From NCBI RefSeq assembly GCF_000293865.2, contig NZ_ALKN02000005.1, forward strand, positions 62,001 to 126,000: a stretch of DNA of 64,000 nt. The letters run 5' to 3'. The first letter of the stretch is position 1, and each line of letters begins with the position of its first letter. Below are positions 47,690 through 57,485 of the stretch, one piece after another. The position numbers and the translations under genes are program-made. The notes below the pieces were generated by a model. That model was not told where the DNA came from and made no database searches. It saw only the letters and a program-made list of their open reading frames with translations. Source of the stretch: Limnohabitans sp. Rim28. Lineage in GTDB: Bacteria > Pseudomonadota > Gammaproteobacteria > Burkholderiales > Burkholderiaceae_C.

Positions 47690-48400
47690 TCACTTGATGA
47701 CGGTCAGCACAGGTTGCATGAGCTGCGGTGCTGGCACAGCTGGCAGTGGCATGTTGCGCAAATTCATGAAAATCAGCTTGTCAAGAACTGACATGTAGTC
47801 TCGTACGTCGCTGGTCTTGATGGTCATTGTGTTCAGATAGTGCAGAACACTGGCATCAGGCAAGATCAAATTCTCTTGCGTCAAGATGTACTGAGCGCGG
47901 TTTAGAAATTGATCAGGCGTAATCCGCGTGAAGTTGTATTTGTCGCAACGGGAACGAATGGCATTTTCAAGATTCATCGGATTATTGGTTGTAATGATGA
48001 CCAGAAGGTCATCTTTCAAGCGGTCCATCGCGGTCCATAATTTGTTCAGTGAACCCGAGTACTTGTCGAGTTCATTGAAGACGATCACAACTCGGTCGTT
48101 ACTAGACGCACCGTACATGCCAGCGGTATTTTTGACCATGGAAAAGTATGTGTACAGGTCTGCCTGCGCCATGACGGTGTCAATAGGGTCATTCAACAGT
48201 AAGTAAGGGCAGTGCTTGGTCAGTTCATGTGCGATCAAGTTCGCCAGAGTCGATTTGCCGTTGCCATTCGTGCCACTGAGGAAAAGGTGGCGCGTTCTGA
48301 AGCCCTGAAAAATCAGCTTTAGCTGCTGCTCGTTGAAGGCGTTGTTCAAGACCACATCGTTGATGTGCGTGGGTGCGTATTTAACTTCGCAGGTAGTCAT
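47690..48400 (-). CDS. AAA+ ATPase, replication-factor-C/clamp-loader-like
   Basis: A 236-residue AAA+ protein. YAPTHINDVVL resembles the RFC box; Walker A is GTNGNGKST (residues 43-51), Walker B is VVIVFNELD with Asn109 in place of the usual Asp, sensor 1 is TTNNP, and an arginine finger SRC (R141) is present. It lacks the long collar domain of full clamp loaders. In this setting it may load or regulate an island replication, recombination or defence factor; the partner is unknown. Confidence 0.8.
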   Translation of the reverse strand: MTTCEVKYAPTHINDVVLNNAFNEQQLKLIFQGFRTRHLFLSGTNGNGKSTLANLIAHELTKHCPYLLLNDPIDTVMAQADLYTYFSMVKNTAGMYGASSNDRVVIVFNELDKYSGSLNKLWTAMDRLKDDLLVIITTNNPMNLENAIRSRCDKYNFTRITPDQFLNRAQYILTQENLILPDASVLHYLNTMTIKTSDVRDYMSVLDKLIFMNLRNMPLPAVPAPQLMQPVLTVIK

Positions 48401-48472
48401 ATTTAAGCTCCGTATTTTCAATAAGGTAATAAATGGGGACACGAGCCAAGCTCGTGCCCGCGCATATAGTCA

Positions 48473-49264
48473 TCAAGCAGCTTTTTTCATCTGCTGATCG
48501 TTGGAGGCATGCTGTTGAGGCTTCAGCTTTGCAGCTTCGGCGGTCACGGCATCGTCTTCGTCTTGCTTTGCGACGATTTGCTTCGCAGCTTGCTTGAGCA
48601 AGGCGTTGTAAAGACCGTCAGAAACTTCAGTGAGCACATAGGTCACATTGAAGTTGCCACTAACATCGCCGACTGCCAGCATGATGTTGAGCTTTGCAGG
48701 GCTAAAGCCATCCACGCTTACAGTAGCAAGCGGATTCACTTGTGCTTCAGTAATCAATTGCTCAGCAGTCTCTTTCGCCTGCTTGCGCTTTTCTAGACGA
48801 TCTTTCGCTTCAGCACTCTGAACCATCTTGCGCTTGATCTCTTCAATGCCACCTTCGCTGACGATCCACTGCGGCAGTTGAGCAGCTGTGACGTTGTGCG
48901 AAATCGCGGCGTTGAGCACATAGCTGTAGCCGTGGGCACGCTTGCGATCACTGTTGAATACGAAGCGCACGAACAGATTGAGCGTCGGACTGTTCTTTTG
49001 AGTCTTGACCTTCAACTCTGCAAGTCGAGAAATCAGCTCACTGCGAAGTGTGCGTTGATCGTCTTTCTTAGCCTCAATGAAGTTGCTATTGAACACATCC
49101 AGACATTGCGCCAGTAAATCGTAGAGACCTTCGTTCGCTTTCTTGAATGCTGTTTGTTCCCAGTTATCACGAGCAATAGACAGAGCGTCCAGTGACTGGA
49201 CGATGCTTGTCGCAAATGCGGTGTTTAAGGCGGATGGGGTGAAGGTTTTAGTTTGCTTGCTCAT
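48473..49264 (-). CDS. Island hypothetical protein upstream of the AAA+ ATPase
   Basis: 263 residues (MSKQTKTFTPSALNTAFATS...), with AAAGGAGA just upstream of the ATG. Mostly helical, with a charged stretch (KMVQSAEAKDRLEKRKQAKE) likely to form a coiled coil and a Gln/Lys-rich tail. No family recognised. It precedes the AAA+ gene by 72 nt and is probably co-expressed. A copy of the island palindrome core lies inside its 5' region. Confidence 0.7.
   Translation of the reverse strand: MSKQTKTFTPSALNTAFATSIVQSLDALSIARDNWEQTAFKKANEGLYDLLAQCLDVFNSNFIEAKKDDQRTLRSELISRLAELKVKTQKNSPTLNLFVRFVFNSDRKRAHGYSYVLNAAISHNVTAAQLPQWIVSEGGIEEIKRKMVQSAEAKDRLEKRKQAKETAEQLITEAQVNPLATVSVDGFSPAKLNIMLAVGDVSGNFNVTYVLTEVSDGLYNALLKQAAKQIVAKQDEDDAVTAEAAKLKPQQHASNDQQMKKAA
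49185..49203. repeat. Island palindrome core inside a coding region
   Basis: CGTCC-AGTGACT-GGACG core (49186-49202) with the same 7-nt loop pattern as the intergenic copies. It lies within the N-terminal coding region of the gene at 48473-49264 and is the only copy not at a gene end. Confidence 0.5.
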
Positions 49265-49394
49265 AGGTTTCTCCTTTAGTTGAGCTATCAACATCCAACT
49301 AGGCACTGCGCTTTCGTTGAGTCGATATAAGGAATATACCTACTTCATCAAGTAATTTTATATTCATATAATTAGTCAAATTATTTGTTGACAT

Positions 49395-50327
49395 ATGGCT
49401 ATCAATCTTCTTCCGTGGGTACTTAGAGGCGGTGACTTTTCAAAGCCAGGCTGGCATTCGCAGCCAACTGCTGCCTATCAATTGATGTTCGAGTTTTTGC
49501 GAGTTAGTCCAAGTTATGAACTTGCTAGAAAAGAACGTACTACTGGATTGAGCCAAGAGGAAAAGACAGCTCTGCCTGATGACTTTGAGAAAGTCCTCAA
49601 GACATATGACTTGATCGGCGACGTGAACTGTGTGTTGTTTCGGTCGTGGTGGTTAAAGCGCGGCTTGAAGGTGTTCGGTAATCCTTACAGCAAGCCCGAT
49701 GTCCATGAAATTTCTGTCATACCCGCAGGAAGCGACATGGACAACAAGAAAGTTTTGAATTCGCTTCAAACAGACTTCTCAGATAAAAGACGAGATGAAG
49801 GATTGACAGCTTCGTTGCTGATTTCATTGCCACTTGATTTGAAGACAACCGAAATACTGCGAAAAGTTCGGAAGTTGCTGAATGCTTATAAGGACAGGGA
49901 TGTGGGTGCACCGTCACCACCGAAGATCAAATTGATGGGAAAGCGATTTCACGCCAATCCGATGTTCAAGGGTTTGCGACTGCTTTGGTTTAGAGCGGCT
50001 AAACCTAATTGGGAGTTGTGGCGATTAGGTGCGAAAGCTCAATTGAGTGACAGCTACTCAAAAGTGCTTGACCCTGCCGCACCACGCAAGCCGAAAGATC
50101 CGATTGAAATGGATGATCGCATCACCATGAGCAAGATCACATTCCGTGCTGTTCATCGCTTCGAACACATTGCTGAAAACGCCGCACGTGGACGATTCCC
50201 ATGCGCTGACCCGGTGGATATGTCAGTCTTTAACTATCCCGAGATTGCTCAAAGGTTGTTGAAGCACTCAAAGTGGGTGAAGAGTCAGAAATTGAAATGG
50301 GTAGAAACTCATAAAAAGGAAAAATGA
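49395..50327 (+). CDS. Island hypothetical protein, possible DUF6499-like N-terminus
   Basis: A 310-residue basic protein. The N-terminal segment AAYQLMFEFLRVSPSYELAR recalls the WEFLRRNPxY motif of DUF6499-type proteins seen in mobile elements; this is a weak resemblance. The remainder has a basic mid-region (PKIKLMGKRFHANPMFKG) and no known domain. It diverges from the 263-residue protein gene and precedes the serine recombinase gene. Confidence 0.6.
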   Translation: MAINLLPWVLRGGDFSKPGWHSQPTAAYQLMFEFLRVSPSYELARKERTTGLSQEEKTALPDDFEKVLKTYDLIGDVNCVLFRSWWLKRGLKVFGNPYSKPDVHEISVIPAGSDMDNKKVLNSLQTDFSDKRRDEGLTASLLISLPLDLKTTEILRKVRKLLNAYKDRDVGAPSPPKIKLMGKRFHANPMFKGLRLLWFRAAKPNWELWRLGAKAQLSDSYSKVLDPAAPRKPKDPIEMDDRITMSKITFRAVHRFEHIAENAARGRFPCADPVDMSVFNYPEIAQRLLKHSKWVKSQKLKWVETHKKEK

Positions 50328-50328
50328 C

Positions 50329-50345
50329 CGTCCCGTAACGGGACG
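50329..50345. repeat. Island palindrome, copy at 50.3 kb
   Basis: CGTCC-CGTAACG-GGACG, a 17-bp palindrome symmetrical except for its central base. It begins 2 nt after the stop of the upstream gene, before the serine recombinase. Confidence 0.75.
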
Positions 50346-50429
50346 CTTGTGAACCAAAATGGGCACATTAGAGCTATCTGGCTAGGAAATGATGCCCAAA
50401 GGGAATATGCTTAGTTTTTAGGCGAAAAA

Positions 50430-52118
50430 TTGATTTTTGAGAGCAATTCAGTGACTGGTGCCACTTCAGCCGATAAGACGCTTCACATTTACACCCGTGT
50501 GTCTACGGTCGCACAGGCAGAGCAGGGCACATCACTTGAGTCACAGCATGACCTAGGGGTCAAGAAGGCTAAAGAGCTTGGGTTTGACTTCAAGGTATGG
50601 AATGAAGGTGGACGCAGTTCCCACCATGAAAACATCGCTGATCGCCCAGAACTGAATGCTCTGTATGTTGCGATGAAGGCAGGACAAGTAAAGCATCTTT
50701 GGGTTTATGACCAGTCCAGACTTTCGCGGAACGACCAAGTCGCTTCTGTCTTTCGGTATGAGTGCAACAAGCAGGGTGTCACGCTCTACACAAAAGACGG
50801 TCAGTTTGATCTGTCATCACCACAAGACAAGTTTCTGAAACAGTTGTTGGACGCTGTTGCCGAGTTTGATAACGTCACACGGGCAGAGCGAACAAGACTT
50901 GGAAAGCTCAATCGTGTTCGTTCGGGCAGCTGGCACGGTGGACCTCCACCATACGGCTACAAGCTAGACGACAGAAAACTCGTCGTTGTTGAAGAAGAAG
51001 CGAAATGGGTCAGGCGCATCTTTCAAGAGGTCGTGAAAGGTGGCGCGGCAACGCATATCAAGCAAGTCTTAGATTCAAATGGTGTGAGTCCAAGAAGAAA
51101 GAAAGGCTTGTGGACGATTGGATCAATCAATGCGCTACTGAAGAATACGCACTATTCAGGGCACTACATCTACACCGACAGCAAGTCAGGTCAGACGATT
51201 GAAGTTCAATGTCCCAGCATCATTGACCAGACCACTTGGAATGCGGCTCAGCACAAGCGTTCCAGCGAGGTGCTCAGAAATTCACAGAAGAACGCTACTG
51301 TTAAGAACTTCTATCTTTTGCGTGATTTTATGTACTGCGCTCATTGCGGTCGTCCGATCAGTGGACGAATCATCAAGGCTCGTACAGAGTCTTCTTATTA
51401 CTGTCCCAATAAAGAGCGTGACTGGGTTGAAAAGGGTGGATCAGACACGCCATGGAAAAGGGGCACGGGTTGTGGCTTCGCTCGTGCCATGAACATTCCA
51501 CAGACTGACAAATTGGTGTGGGAACTTGTCACATCACTTCATGCGAAGTCCAGCACATTGAAAGAAGAGGTTAAGAATCGGTTGCTCAAAGAAAGCGGCA
51601 TCAAGATTCGCACCGATGCTGAGATCAGAGCATTACAGGCAAAGATTCGCAGGCTCCAGAAGAGCTATGGCTCCATGAGCGAAACGCTTGGCAATCTTGA
51701 AGCGAATAAGTTGATCGGCAAGATCAATGATGTGAGTTACGACACCACAGTTCAGAGAATTCGGGATGAACTCGGCAACATTGAAACGGAGCTTGCCAGC
51801 GCACGGCTAGAACTGGCTGGTACTGCGGAATCTCGGAAGTGGGTGAACTGGTTGAAAGCGTTTGGCGACGAAGTAGAGAAGCTGGACGCACTGACTGATG
51901 AACAAAAGAAGGAATACATCGGTGGCTTGGTAAAGCGGATTGATGTGCGCTACGACTCTAAAAATCGTGAACACCACTTAACGTTGACCATGAGTCTGCC
52001 CATCGTCGATGACGGTATCAAGAAATTGCGATCTGGGCGACAGGGACGGGAATACGAAGTCATTCCAGGAACAGACAAAGTCGCTCTAGTCTCCAAAAAA
52101 AAAGACGGTCGAGGATAG
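50430..52118 (+). CDS. Large serine recombinase (putative integrase of the glmS island)
   Basis: A 562-residue protein. The N-terminal resolvase domain has the nucleophile in YTRVST (Ser25) and YDQSRLSRN; a recombinase domain follows (GPPPYGYKLDDRKL; TIGSINALLKNTHYSG), then a zinc-ribbon (MYCAHCGRP; SYYCPN; GTGCGF) and a coiled coil (IRALQAKIRRLQKSYG). The start is a TTG at 50430 or a GTG at 50451. It lies against the right island end, the usual position of such integrases relative to attP. Confidence 0.93.
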   Translation: MIFESNSVTGATSADKTLHIYTRVSTVAQAEQGTSLESQHDLGVKKAKELGFDFKVWNEGGRSSHHENIADRPELNALYVAMKAGQVKHLWVYDQSRLSRNDQVASVFRYECNKQGVTLYTKDGQFDLSSPQDKFLKQLLDAVAEFDNVTRAERTRLGKLNRVRSGSWHGGPPPYGYKLDDRKLVVVEEEAKWVRRIFQEVVKGGAATHIKQVLDSNGVSPRRKKGLWTIGSINALLKNTHYSGHYIYTDSKSGQTIEVQCPSIIDQTTWNAAQHKRSSEVLRNSQKNATVKNFYLLRDFMYCAHCGRPISGRIIKARTESSYYCPNKERDWVEKGGSDTPWKRGTGCGFARAMNIPQTDKLVWELVTSLHAKSSTLKEEVKNRLLKESGIKIRTDAEIRALQAKIRRLQKSYGSMSETLGNLEANKLIGKINDVSYDTTVQRIRDELGNIETELASARLELAGTAESRKWVNWLKAFGDEVEKLDALTDEQKKEYIGGLVKRIDVRYDSKNREHHLTLTMSLPIVDDGIKKLRSGRQGREYEVIPGTDKVALVSKKKDGRG

Positions 52119-52132
52119 ATATTTATGAACAC

Positions 52133-52178
52133 AAAAATTACTCACTACCTGAACCAGTCTGTCACGGTGGAGTAAAAG
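52133..52178. other. Right junction (attR-like) with glmS 3'-end remnant
   Basis: The arm 52133-52154 (begins AAAAATTACTCACTACC) mirrors the left arm with one mismatch. Then a 10-nt spacer to the AC centre (52164-52165), followed by CGGTGGAGTAA, the original last codons of glmS. Across the junction the phrase S-V-T-V-E-stop is readable (52158-52175). Confidence 0.75.
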
Positions 52179-52288
52179 TTTGAAGCGCCCATCGCCTTGA
52201 ACCCCACACGGTTAATTCGCGGTCTGGCTCGGGTTGGTGATAATTTCTGCAGCTTCGCGCCGCATGCGCACTTAACCCGCACCGATCC

Positions 52289-53974
52289 ATGACAATTCAC
52301 TCCGCCTTGTCCCAGCCGCGCACCCCGTCTTCGGGTCTGTCCCATGTTCGAGGTGTTGACGATCAGCCCCTGAGCAAGGCTTGTTTGCACGAGTTGCTGG
52401 CCCAAGCTGTGCAGCGCTGGCCTGAGCGCGACGCCGCCATTTTTTGTGCCGAAGGCATCCGCTGGAGTTGGGCGCAATTTCAGAGCCAGGTGAATGCCGC
52501 CGCAGCCGCCTTGCATGCGCTGGGTGTGCGGTGTGGCGACAGGGTGGGCATCTGGTCGCCCAACCGATCCGAGTGGTTGGTCACGCAATTTGCCACTGCC
52601 CGCTTGGGGGCGATTTTGGTCAACATCAACCCCGCCTATCGGGTGGCCGAGTTGGCTTATGCGCTGAACAAAGCCAGCGTATCGGTTTTGGTCAGTGCCA
52701 GCCGTTTCAAAACCAGCGATTACTTGGGCATGCTGGTTCAGCTGGGCTTCGGTGCTGCTGACACCCAGCTGCCCGCTTTGCGGCGTGTGATTCGACTGGG
52801 TGAAGGGGGCAACGCCGACATGCTCGATTGGGCGACCTTGATGGCACAAGGCCACACCAGCCTGCCCGATGCACAAAGCCTGCATGCGCACCAGCCCATC
52901 AACATCCAGTTCACCAGCGGCACCACGGGCGCGCCCAAAGGGGCCACCCTCACGCACCACAACATCGTGAACAACGCCATCGCGGTGGCCGCCTGCATGC
53001 GGCTGTCGGCGCAAGACCGGCTGTGCATTCCGGTTCCGCTTTACCACTGCTTTGGCATGGTGTTGTCGGTCTTGGCTTGCACCTCGGTCGGTGCTGCCAT
53101 GGTTTTTCCGGGTGAGGGTTTTGACCCGGTGGACACCCTCGCAGCCGTTCAGTCTGAGCGCTGCACCGCTTTGCATGGCGTACCGACCATGTTCATTGCC
53201 GAGCTCGACCATCCTGAGTTTTCCAAGTTTGATTTGCACACCTTGCGCACCGGCATCATGGCGGGTGCACCTTGCCCCATCGAGGTGATGCGGCGGGTTC
53301 AGTCGCTCATGCACATGCGCGAGGTGACCATTGCTTATGGCATGACGGAGACCAGCCCGGTGAGCTTTCAAAGCGCGACCGACGACCCACTCGACAAGCG
53401 GGTCACCACGGTGGGCCGCGTCTTGCCGCACCTCGAAGTGCGCATCGTCGATGCCCAGGGCCAAACCGTGCCGATTGGTGAAACGGGTGAGCTGTGCACC
53501 CGGGGTTATTCGGTCATGCAGGGTTACTGGGACGAGCCCGAACGCACGGCCGACACCATCCAAGACGGCTGGATGCACACGGGCGATTTGGCCACCATGG
53601 ATGCTGAGGGCTATTGCAACATCGTGGGGCGACTCAAGGACATGGTGATTCGTGGCGGCGAGAACATCTATCCGCGCGAAATCGAGGAATTTTTATTTCG
53701 CCATCCCAAAATTGCCGCGGTGCAGGTGTTCGGTGTGCCGGATGAGCGGTATGGCGAGCAGCTGTGTGCTTGGGTGGTTCAGCGCCCGGGGGCCGAATGC
53801 ACCGAACAAGAGCTTCGGGTCTTTTGCGAGCAAAACATCGCGCACTTCAAAGTGCCCCGTTACATCCGCATGGTCGAAGAGCTCCCGGTCACGGTGACGG
53901 GCAAGCCGCAAAAATTTTTGATGCGCGAGGCCATGGTGGCCGAATTGGGTCTGAGCCGCCCGGCTTCGGCCTGA
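52289..53974 (+). CDS. Acyl-CoA synthetase (AMP-binding family)
   Basis: A 561-residue adenylate-forming enzyme activating a fatty or carboxylic acid to its CoA thioester. Motifs: [56 protein letters not shown], and the C-terminal lysine in TGKPQKF. Chain-length preference cannot be read. It was the original downstream neighbour of glmS before island insertion. Confidence 0.93.
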   Translation: MTIHSALSQPRTPSSGLSHVRGVDDQPLSKACLHELLAQAVQRWPERDAAIFCAEGIRWSWAQFQSQVNAAAAALHALGVRCGDRVGIWSPNRSEWLVTQFATARLGAILVNINPAYRVAELAYALNKASVSVLVSASRFKTSDYLGMLVQLGFGAADTQLPALRRVIRLGEGGNADMLDWATLMAQGHTSLPDAQSLHAHQPINIQFTSGTTGAPKGATLTHHNIVNNAIAVAACMRLSAQDRLCIPVPLYHCFGMVLSVLACTSVGAAMVFPGEGFDPVDTLAAVQSERCTALHGVPTMFIAELDHPEFSKFDLHTLRTGIMAGAPCPIEVMRRVQSLMHMREVTIAYGMTETSPVSFQSATDDPLDKRVTTVGRVLPHLEVRIVDAQGQTVPIGETGELCTRGYSVMQGYWDEPERTADTIQDGWMHTGDLATMDAEGYCNIVGRLKDMVIRGGENIYPREIEEFLFRHPKIAAVQVFGVPDERYGEQLCAWVVQRPGAECTEQELRVFCEQNIAHFKVPRYIRMVEELPVTVTGKPQKFLMREAMVAELGLSRPASA

Positions 53975-53987
53975 ACGCGAGGCCTTC

Positions 53988-54443
53988 GTGAAGCCCTCAG
54001 CACCGCCCAGTCCCATTGAGGTCCTGTCTTCGGCCGTGCATGGCAAAGGCGTGTTTGCCACACGCCACATGGCCGCAGGGGAACGGGTCATCGAGTACGC
54101 GGGTGAGCGCATCAGCATGGCCGAAGCCATTCGCCGCCACCCGCACGATGCGGACCAGCCTGACCACACCTTTTATTTTCACCTGGACGATGGTCAGGTC
54201 ATTGATGCGCTGTACGGTGGCAATGACTCGAAGTGGATCAACCATTCCTGCCGTCCTAATTGTGTGCCCGACGAAGTCAAAGGTCGGATTTACATGTTGA
54301 CGCGCAGGCCTGTCTTCAAAGGGGAGGAGCTGACCTTTGACTACGGCCTGTTCAGCGACGAGCCGATGACCGATGCGCTGAAAGCCCGGTATGCCTGCCG
54401 CTGCGGCGCCACCAAGTGCAGAGGCACGATGCTGTCGGACTGA
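53988..54443 (+). CDS. SET domain-containing protein
   Basis: A 151-residue protein with a compact SET domain: HGKGVFATRHMAAGERVIEY, WINHSCRPNC, ELTFDYG, and a post-SET cysteine cluster (CRCGATKCRG). SET proteins methylate lysines; bacterial substrates are mostly unknown. It starts 13 nt after the acyl-CoA synthetase stop. A 6-bp hairpin (54444-54449/54460-54465) follows. Confidence 0.9.
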   Translation: MKPSAPPSPIEVLSSAVHGKGVFATRHMAAGERVIEYAGERISMAEAIRRHPHDADQPDHTFYFHLDDGQVIDALYGGNDSKWINHSCRPNCVPDEVKGRIYMLTRRPVFKGEELTFDYGLFSDEPMTDALKARYACRCGATKCRGTMLSD

Positions 54444-54474
54444 GCAGCCGGGCGCTGCTGGCTGCCCGCGCCGA

Positions 54475-54783
54475 TCAAAAGTCCTGGCGTTTTTGGTCGC
54501 GCAACATGAACAGGTAAAGGCTTTCCACCTTCTCGCGTGCCCAAGGTGTTTTGCGCAAAAACTTCAGGCTGGAGCCGACGCTGGGCTCGTGGGTGAAACA
54601 GCGCACAGGGATACGTTGGCCCAGATCGTCCCATCCATAAAAGTCGGCCAATTGGGTCACGATGGCTTCTAAGGTCAGGCCATGCAGCGGGTTGCGTGCT
54701 TGTTGTGGCCGTTGTGCTGGGGCGCTTGAATCCGGCATGGCGAGCAATGTGTGGGGTGTGGCGGTGGGTTCGTCAGCTTGCAT
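54475..54783 (-). CDS. VF530 family protein (DUF2132-like)
   Basis: A 102-residue protein whose C-terminal ~70 residues match the VF530 family: [46 protein letters not shown]. The family is small and proposed to bind DNA. The start is uncertain: ATGs at 54783 and 54738 are both possible, and the frame is open further upstream into the Lon-like gene. It diverges from that gene. Confidence 0.8.
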   Translation of the reverse strand: MQADEPTATPHTLLAMPDSSAPAQRPQQARNPLHGLTLEAIVTQLADFYGWDDLGQRIPVRCFTHEPSVGSSLKFLRKTPWAREKVESLYLFMLRDQKRQDF

Positions 54784-54903
54784 AGAGCGATTGTCAACGC
54801 AAAAAGTCTCGTCCGTCACAAACAGGGCGTGACCGTGGCTTGCCGCACAGTCTGCGAGCGGGGTGGGCCATACGCTCAGGCTTTGCCAAGACGGTGATGC
54901 CCG

Positions 54904-57324
54904 ATGACTGTTGCTGAATTGAGCCCATCTGATTTGTGTCTCTCCGTGAGTCCTGCCCAGCTGGGCTTTGAGGACACGTCCGAGTTGCTGGGTCTGCCCT
55001 TGCCTTGGTTCGGGCAAGAGCGTGCCGAAACAGAGGCCCGTTTTGGGCTACAGATCCGTCAGCCGGGCTACAACCTGTTGGTTTTGGGTGCTGTGGACAC
55101 GGACACCACCGGCATGCTGACCCGTCTCATGCTGGAGCAGGCTGCCTTGCGGCCTGTGCCCCCAGACCTGTGCTTTTTGAACAACTTTGAGCAAACTGGC
55201 CAAGCCCTGGCGCTTCGGGTGCCCGCCGGTCTGGGCAGGCAGTTGCACCAAGGCATGGCCGCTTGGGTGCAAGCCATTCAGGAGGACGTGCCGCAACGCT
55301 TTTTGGAGGCCGATTTTTTGGTGGCACGAAAAGAGCTTGAGCAGGCGTTCAAAGCCCAAACAGAGGTGGCTTATGCCGCGTTGACCGCTTATGCCCAGGC
55401 TCACCATTTCGCGGTGGTACGCGACCAGGGTCACATGGTGTTCACCCTGAAAGACGCCCACGGTGAACCTGTGACGGCAAGCAAAGCCTTGTTGCTCAGC
55501 GCAGCTGAACGCACAGCGTTGAACGCGGCCGAAGAGGCGCTGCGGGGAGAAATGGACCAGTACCTTGAATGCGCCCGTTCGACGGAGCGTGCCATGGCGC
55601 AAGCGCTGGCTGCTTTGCGCCAGCGTTTTTTGCGTCCAGTCTTGGCGCATGGTTTGGCCCAGTTGCGCCAAGCACTGAATTTGTCGCCTGACACCGATGC
55701 CCGGTTGGCGGCCTACATGGCGCTGGCTTTGCAGTGCGTGCTTGAAAAGCACCGCCTGCTGATGCCCGGTGACGAAGAAGCGACGCGACGGGCCGAGTTG
55801 GCCCTGTTGCTGTCGTGGCTCAAGGTGAACGTGGTGGTGGACCACCACGCCACAAAAGGCGCACCCGTTGTGGTGGAAGACAACCCGGTTTTTAACAACC
55901 TGTTTGGCAGCATCGCCCTCGCGGCCGACGGTGGGGGGCAGGAGATCGATTTCCTCAACCTGCGTGCAGGCAGTTTGCTGCGGGCTAACGGTGGGTTTTT
56001 GATGTTGCACCTGCAAGATCTTTTGGCCGATGCGCCTGTCTGGGAAAGGCTGCGGCGGCTCTTGCGCAGTGGCCGATTGCAGCTGGAACAGCCGGGTTTT
56101 TCATCCAACGCCGGCGTCCAACCGCACGCGTGGTCCGACGCGATGGATGTGGACATCAAGCTCGTGCTGATCGCTTCGGACCGGGCCTTCGATGCGGTGC
56201 AAGAGATCGTCCCCGATTGGGCTTGCCATTTTGCTTGCAAGGTGGAATTGGCCGAAAGCTTCAAGGCGACACCTCAAAATGCACAGGCCATGGCCGTGGA
56301 GGTGGCACACATTTGCCAACGCTTGGGTTTGTTGCATTGCACGGCCGCAGCCGTTGCGCGGGTCATGGAGGACAGCCACCGTGCAGCGGGCGACCAAACG
56401 CGCCAGAGCGCCCGCACCGGCTTGTTGCGAGCCTTGGTGGTGGAGAGCCATGCCTTGGCACAAATGCGTGGGGCGCAACGGGTGGAGGCGCAGGACGTGT
56501 TGCTTGCAAGACAGCACCAAAGAGCGCGGCGTGATGGCCTTGAAGCGCGGGTTCAAGACAGCATTGCCAGTGGTGAACGCTTGTTGGTGGTCAGTGGCGA
56601 ACGGGTGGCGCAGGTCAATGGCCTGACCGTCATGGACTTGGGCGACCACAGTTTTGGGGTGCCTGTCCGGGTCACCGCCCGCGCGTTCGCTGGCGACGAG
56701 GGCTTGCTCAACATTGAACGCGAAGTCGACATGTCTGGCCCCATCCATGACAAAGGGGTGCTGATCTTGCACAGTTATTTGTCGGGCTTGTTTGCCCACA
56801 TCGCCCCTTTGTCGATGAATGCGGCGGTGGTGTTTGAGCAGGAGTATGGCGGTGTGGAGGGTGATTCGGCGTCATGTGCCGAGTTGTATGCCTTGTTGTC
56901 CAGTCTGTCTGGTTTGCCTTTGCGCCAGGGCATTGCTGTCACAGGTGCTGTCAACCAGCAAGGTGACTTGCTGCCCGTCGGCAGCATCAACGAAAAGATC
57001 GAGGGCTACTTCCGCAGCTGCGAGTTGTTGGGACTGGATGGCCAACAAGGGGTCTTGATGCCGGCGCGCAATCGGCGGCACCTGATGCTGGCACCCCAAG
57101 TGGTGCAAGCCGTGGCACGGGGGCAGTTTCACATCCATGTGGCCGACCAAGTGGGGGAGGGCATGAGCTTGCTGACAGGGGTTCCTTATGGCCTCTGGGG
57201 TCCTGGTGGGTATGCGGTGGGTTCGGTGCTGGCCCGTGTTCAAACCACGTTACAGCGTTTCCGCCATGCCTGCGAGCTCTTGGCTTCGCACCGGTCCAAA
57301 CGCCGATGGCGCGCGGTTCGGTGA
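54904..57324 (+). CDS. Lon-like (S16) protease with AAA+ domain
   Basis: An 806-residue LonB/YcbZ-like protein. The C-terminal S16 domain has catalytic Ser655 (GDSAS) and Lys698 (NEKIEG), 43 residues apart as in Lon. The N-terminal ATPase part is degenerate: the Walker A position reads [11 protein letters not shown] (residues 61-71) with no GKT/S, although a LonB-like DVDIKLVLI segment is present. It may be an ATP-independent or atypically regulated protease. It diverges from the VF530 gene. Confidence 0.88.
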   Translation: MTVAELSPSDLCLSVSPAQLGFEDTSELLGLPLPWFGQERAETEARFGLQIRQPGYNLLVLGAVDTDTTGMLTRLMLEQAALRPVPPDLCFLNNFEQTGQALALRVPAGLGRQLHQGMAAWVQAIQEDVPQRFLEADFLVARKELEQAFKAQTEVAYAALTAYAQAHHFAVVRDQGHMVFTLKDAHGEPVTASKALLLSAAERTALNAAEEALRGEMDQYLECARSTERAMAQALAALRQRFLRPVLAHGLAQLRQALNLSPDTDARLAAYMALALQCVLEKHRLLMPGDEEATRRAELALLLSWLKVNVVVDHHATKGAPVVVEDNPVFNNLFGSIALAADGGGQEIDFLNLRAGSLLRANGGFLMLHLQDLLADAPVWERLRRLLRSGRLQLEQPGFSSNAGVQPHAWSDAMDVDIKLVLIASDRAFDAVQEIVPDWACHFACKVELAESFKATPQNAQAMAVEVAHICQRLGLLHCTAAAVARVMEDSHRAAGDQTRQSARTGLLRALVVESHALAQMRGAQRVEAQDVLLARQHQRARRDGLEARVQDSIASGERLLVVSGERVAQVNGLTVMDLGDHSFGVPVRVTARAFAGDEGLLNIEREVDMSGPIHDKGVLILHSYLSGLFAHIAPLSMNAAVVFEQEYGGVEGDSASCAELYALLSSLSGLPLRQGIAVTGAVNQQGDLLPVGSINEKIEGYFRSCELLGLDGQQGVLMPARNRRHLMLAPQVVQAVARGQFHIHVADQVGEGMSLLTGVPYGLWGPGGYAVGSVLARVQTTLQRFRHACELLASHRSKRRWRAVR

Positions 57325-57331
57325 TGGATTT

Positions 57332-57351
57332 CGCTGACCAGGCCGTCAGCG
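57332..57351 (+). terminator. Weak hairpin downstream of the Lon-like gene
   Basis: A 7-bp stem (CGCTGAC/GTCAGCG) with a 6-nt loop, followed by a poor T-run. It is a possible terminator for the protease gene. Confidence 0.35.
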
Positions 57352-57485
57352 CACTACTGGTTTGAAAGTAATGATTTTGATATTTTTAAGGATTTCCATT
57401 TGTCCTTGGCTTGGCTATCGTGGTCATCAGGCCTTAGCCCAGCGGGTGTAGGGCAGCATGTGCCATGTTTCAGAAAGAGCAATCC

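Larger units (their letters stand above)
41250..52164. mobile_element. Integrated island in the 3' end of glmS with a large serine recombinase
   Basis: A 10,915-bp element bounded by a shared AC dinucleotide (41249-41250 and 52164-52165). Joining its ends gives [52133-52164][41250-41281], a 64-bp dyad with 22-bp arms that differ at one position and whose centre falls exactly inside AC. Joining the flanks gives an intact glmS end (AAG TCG GTG ACG GTG GAG TAA). A serine recombinase gene ends 14 nt before the right arm. The interior has lower GC and codon use unlike the flanks. No conjugation genes or phage structural genes were recognised. Confidence 0.85.
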
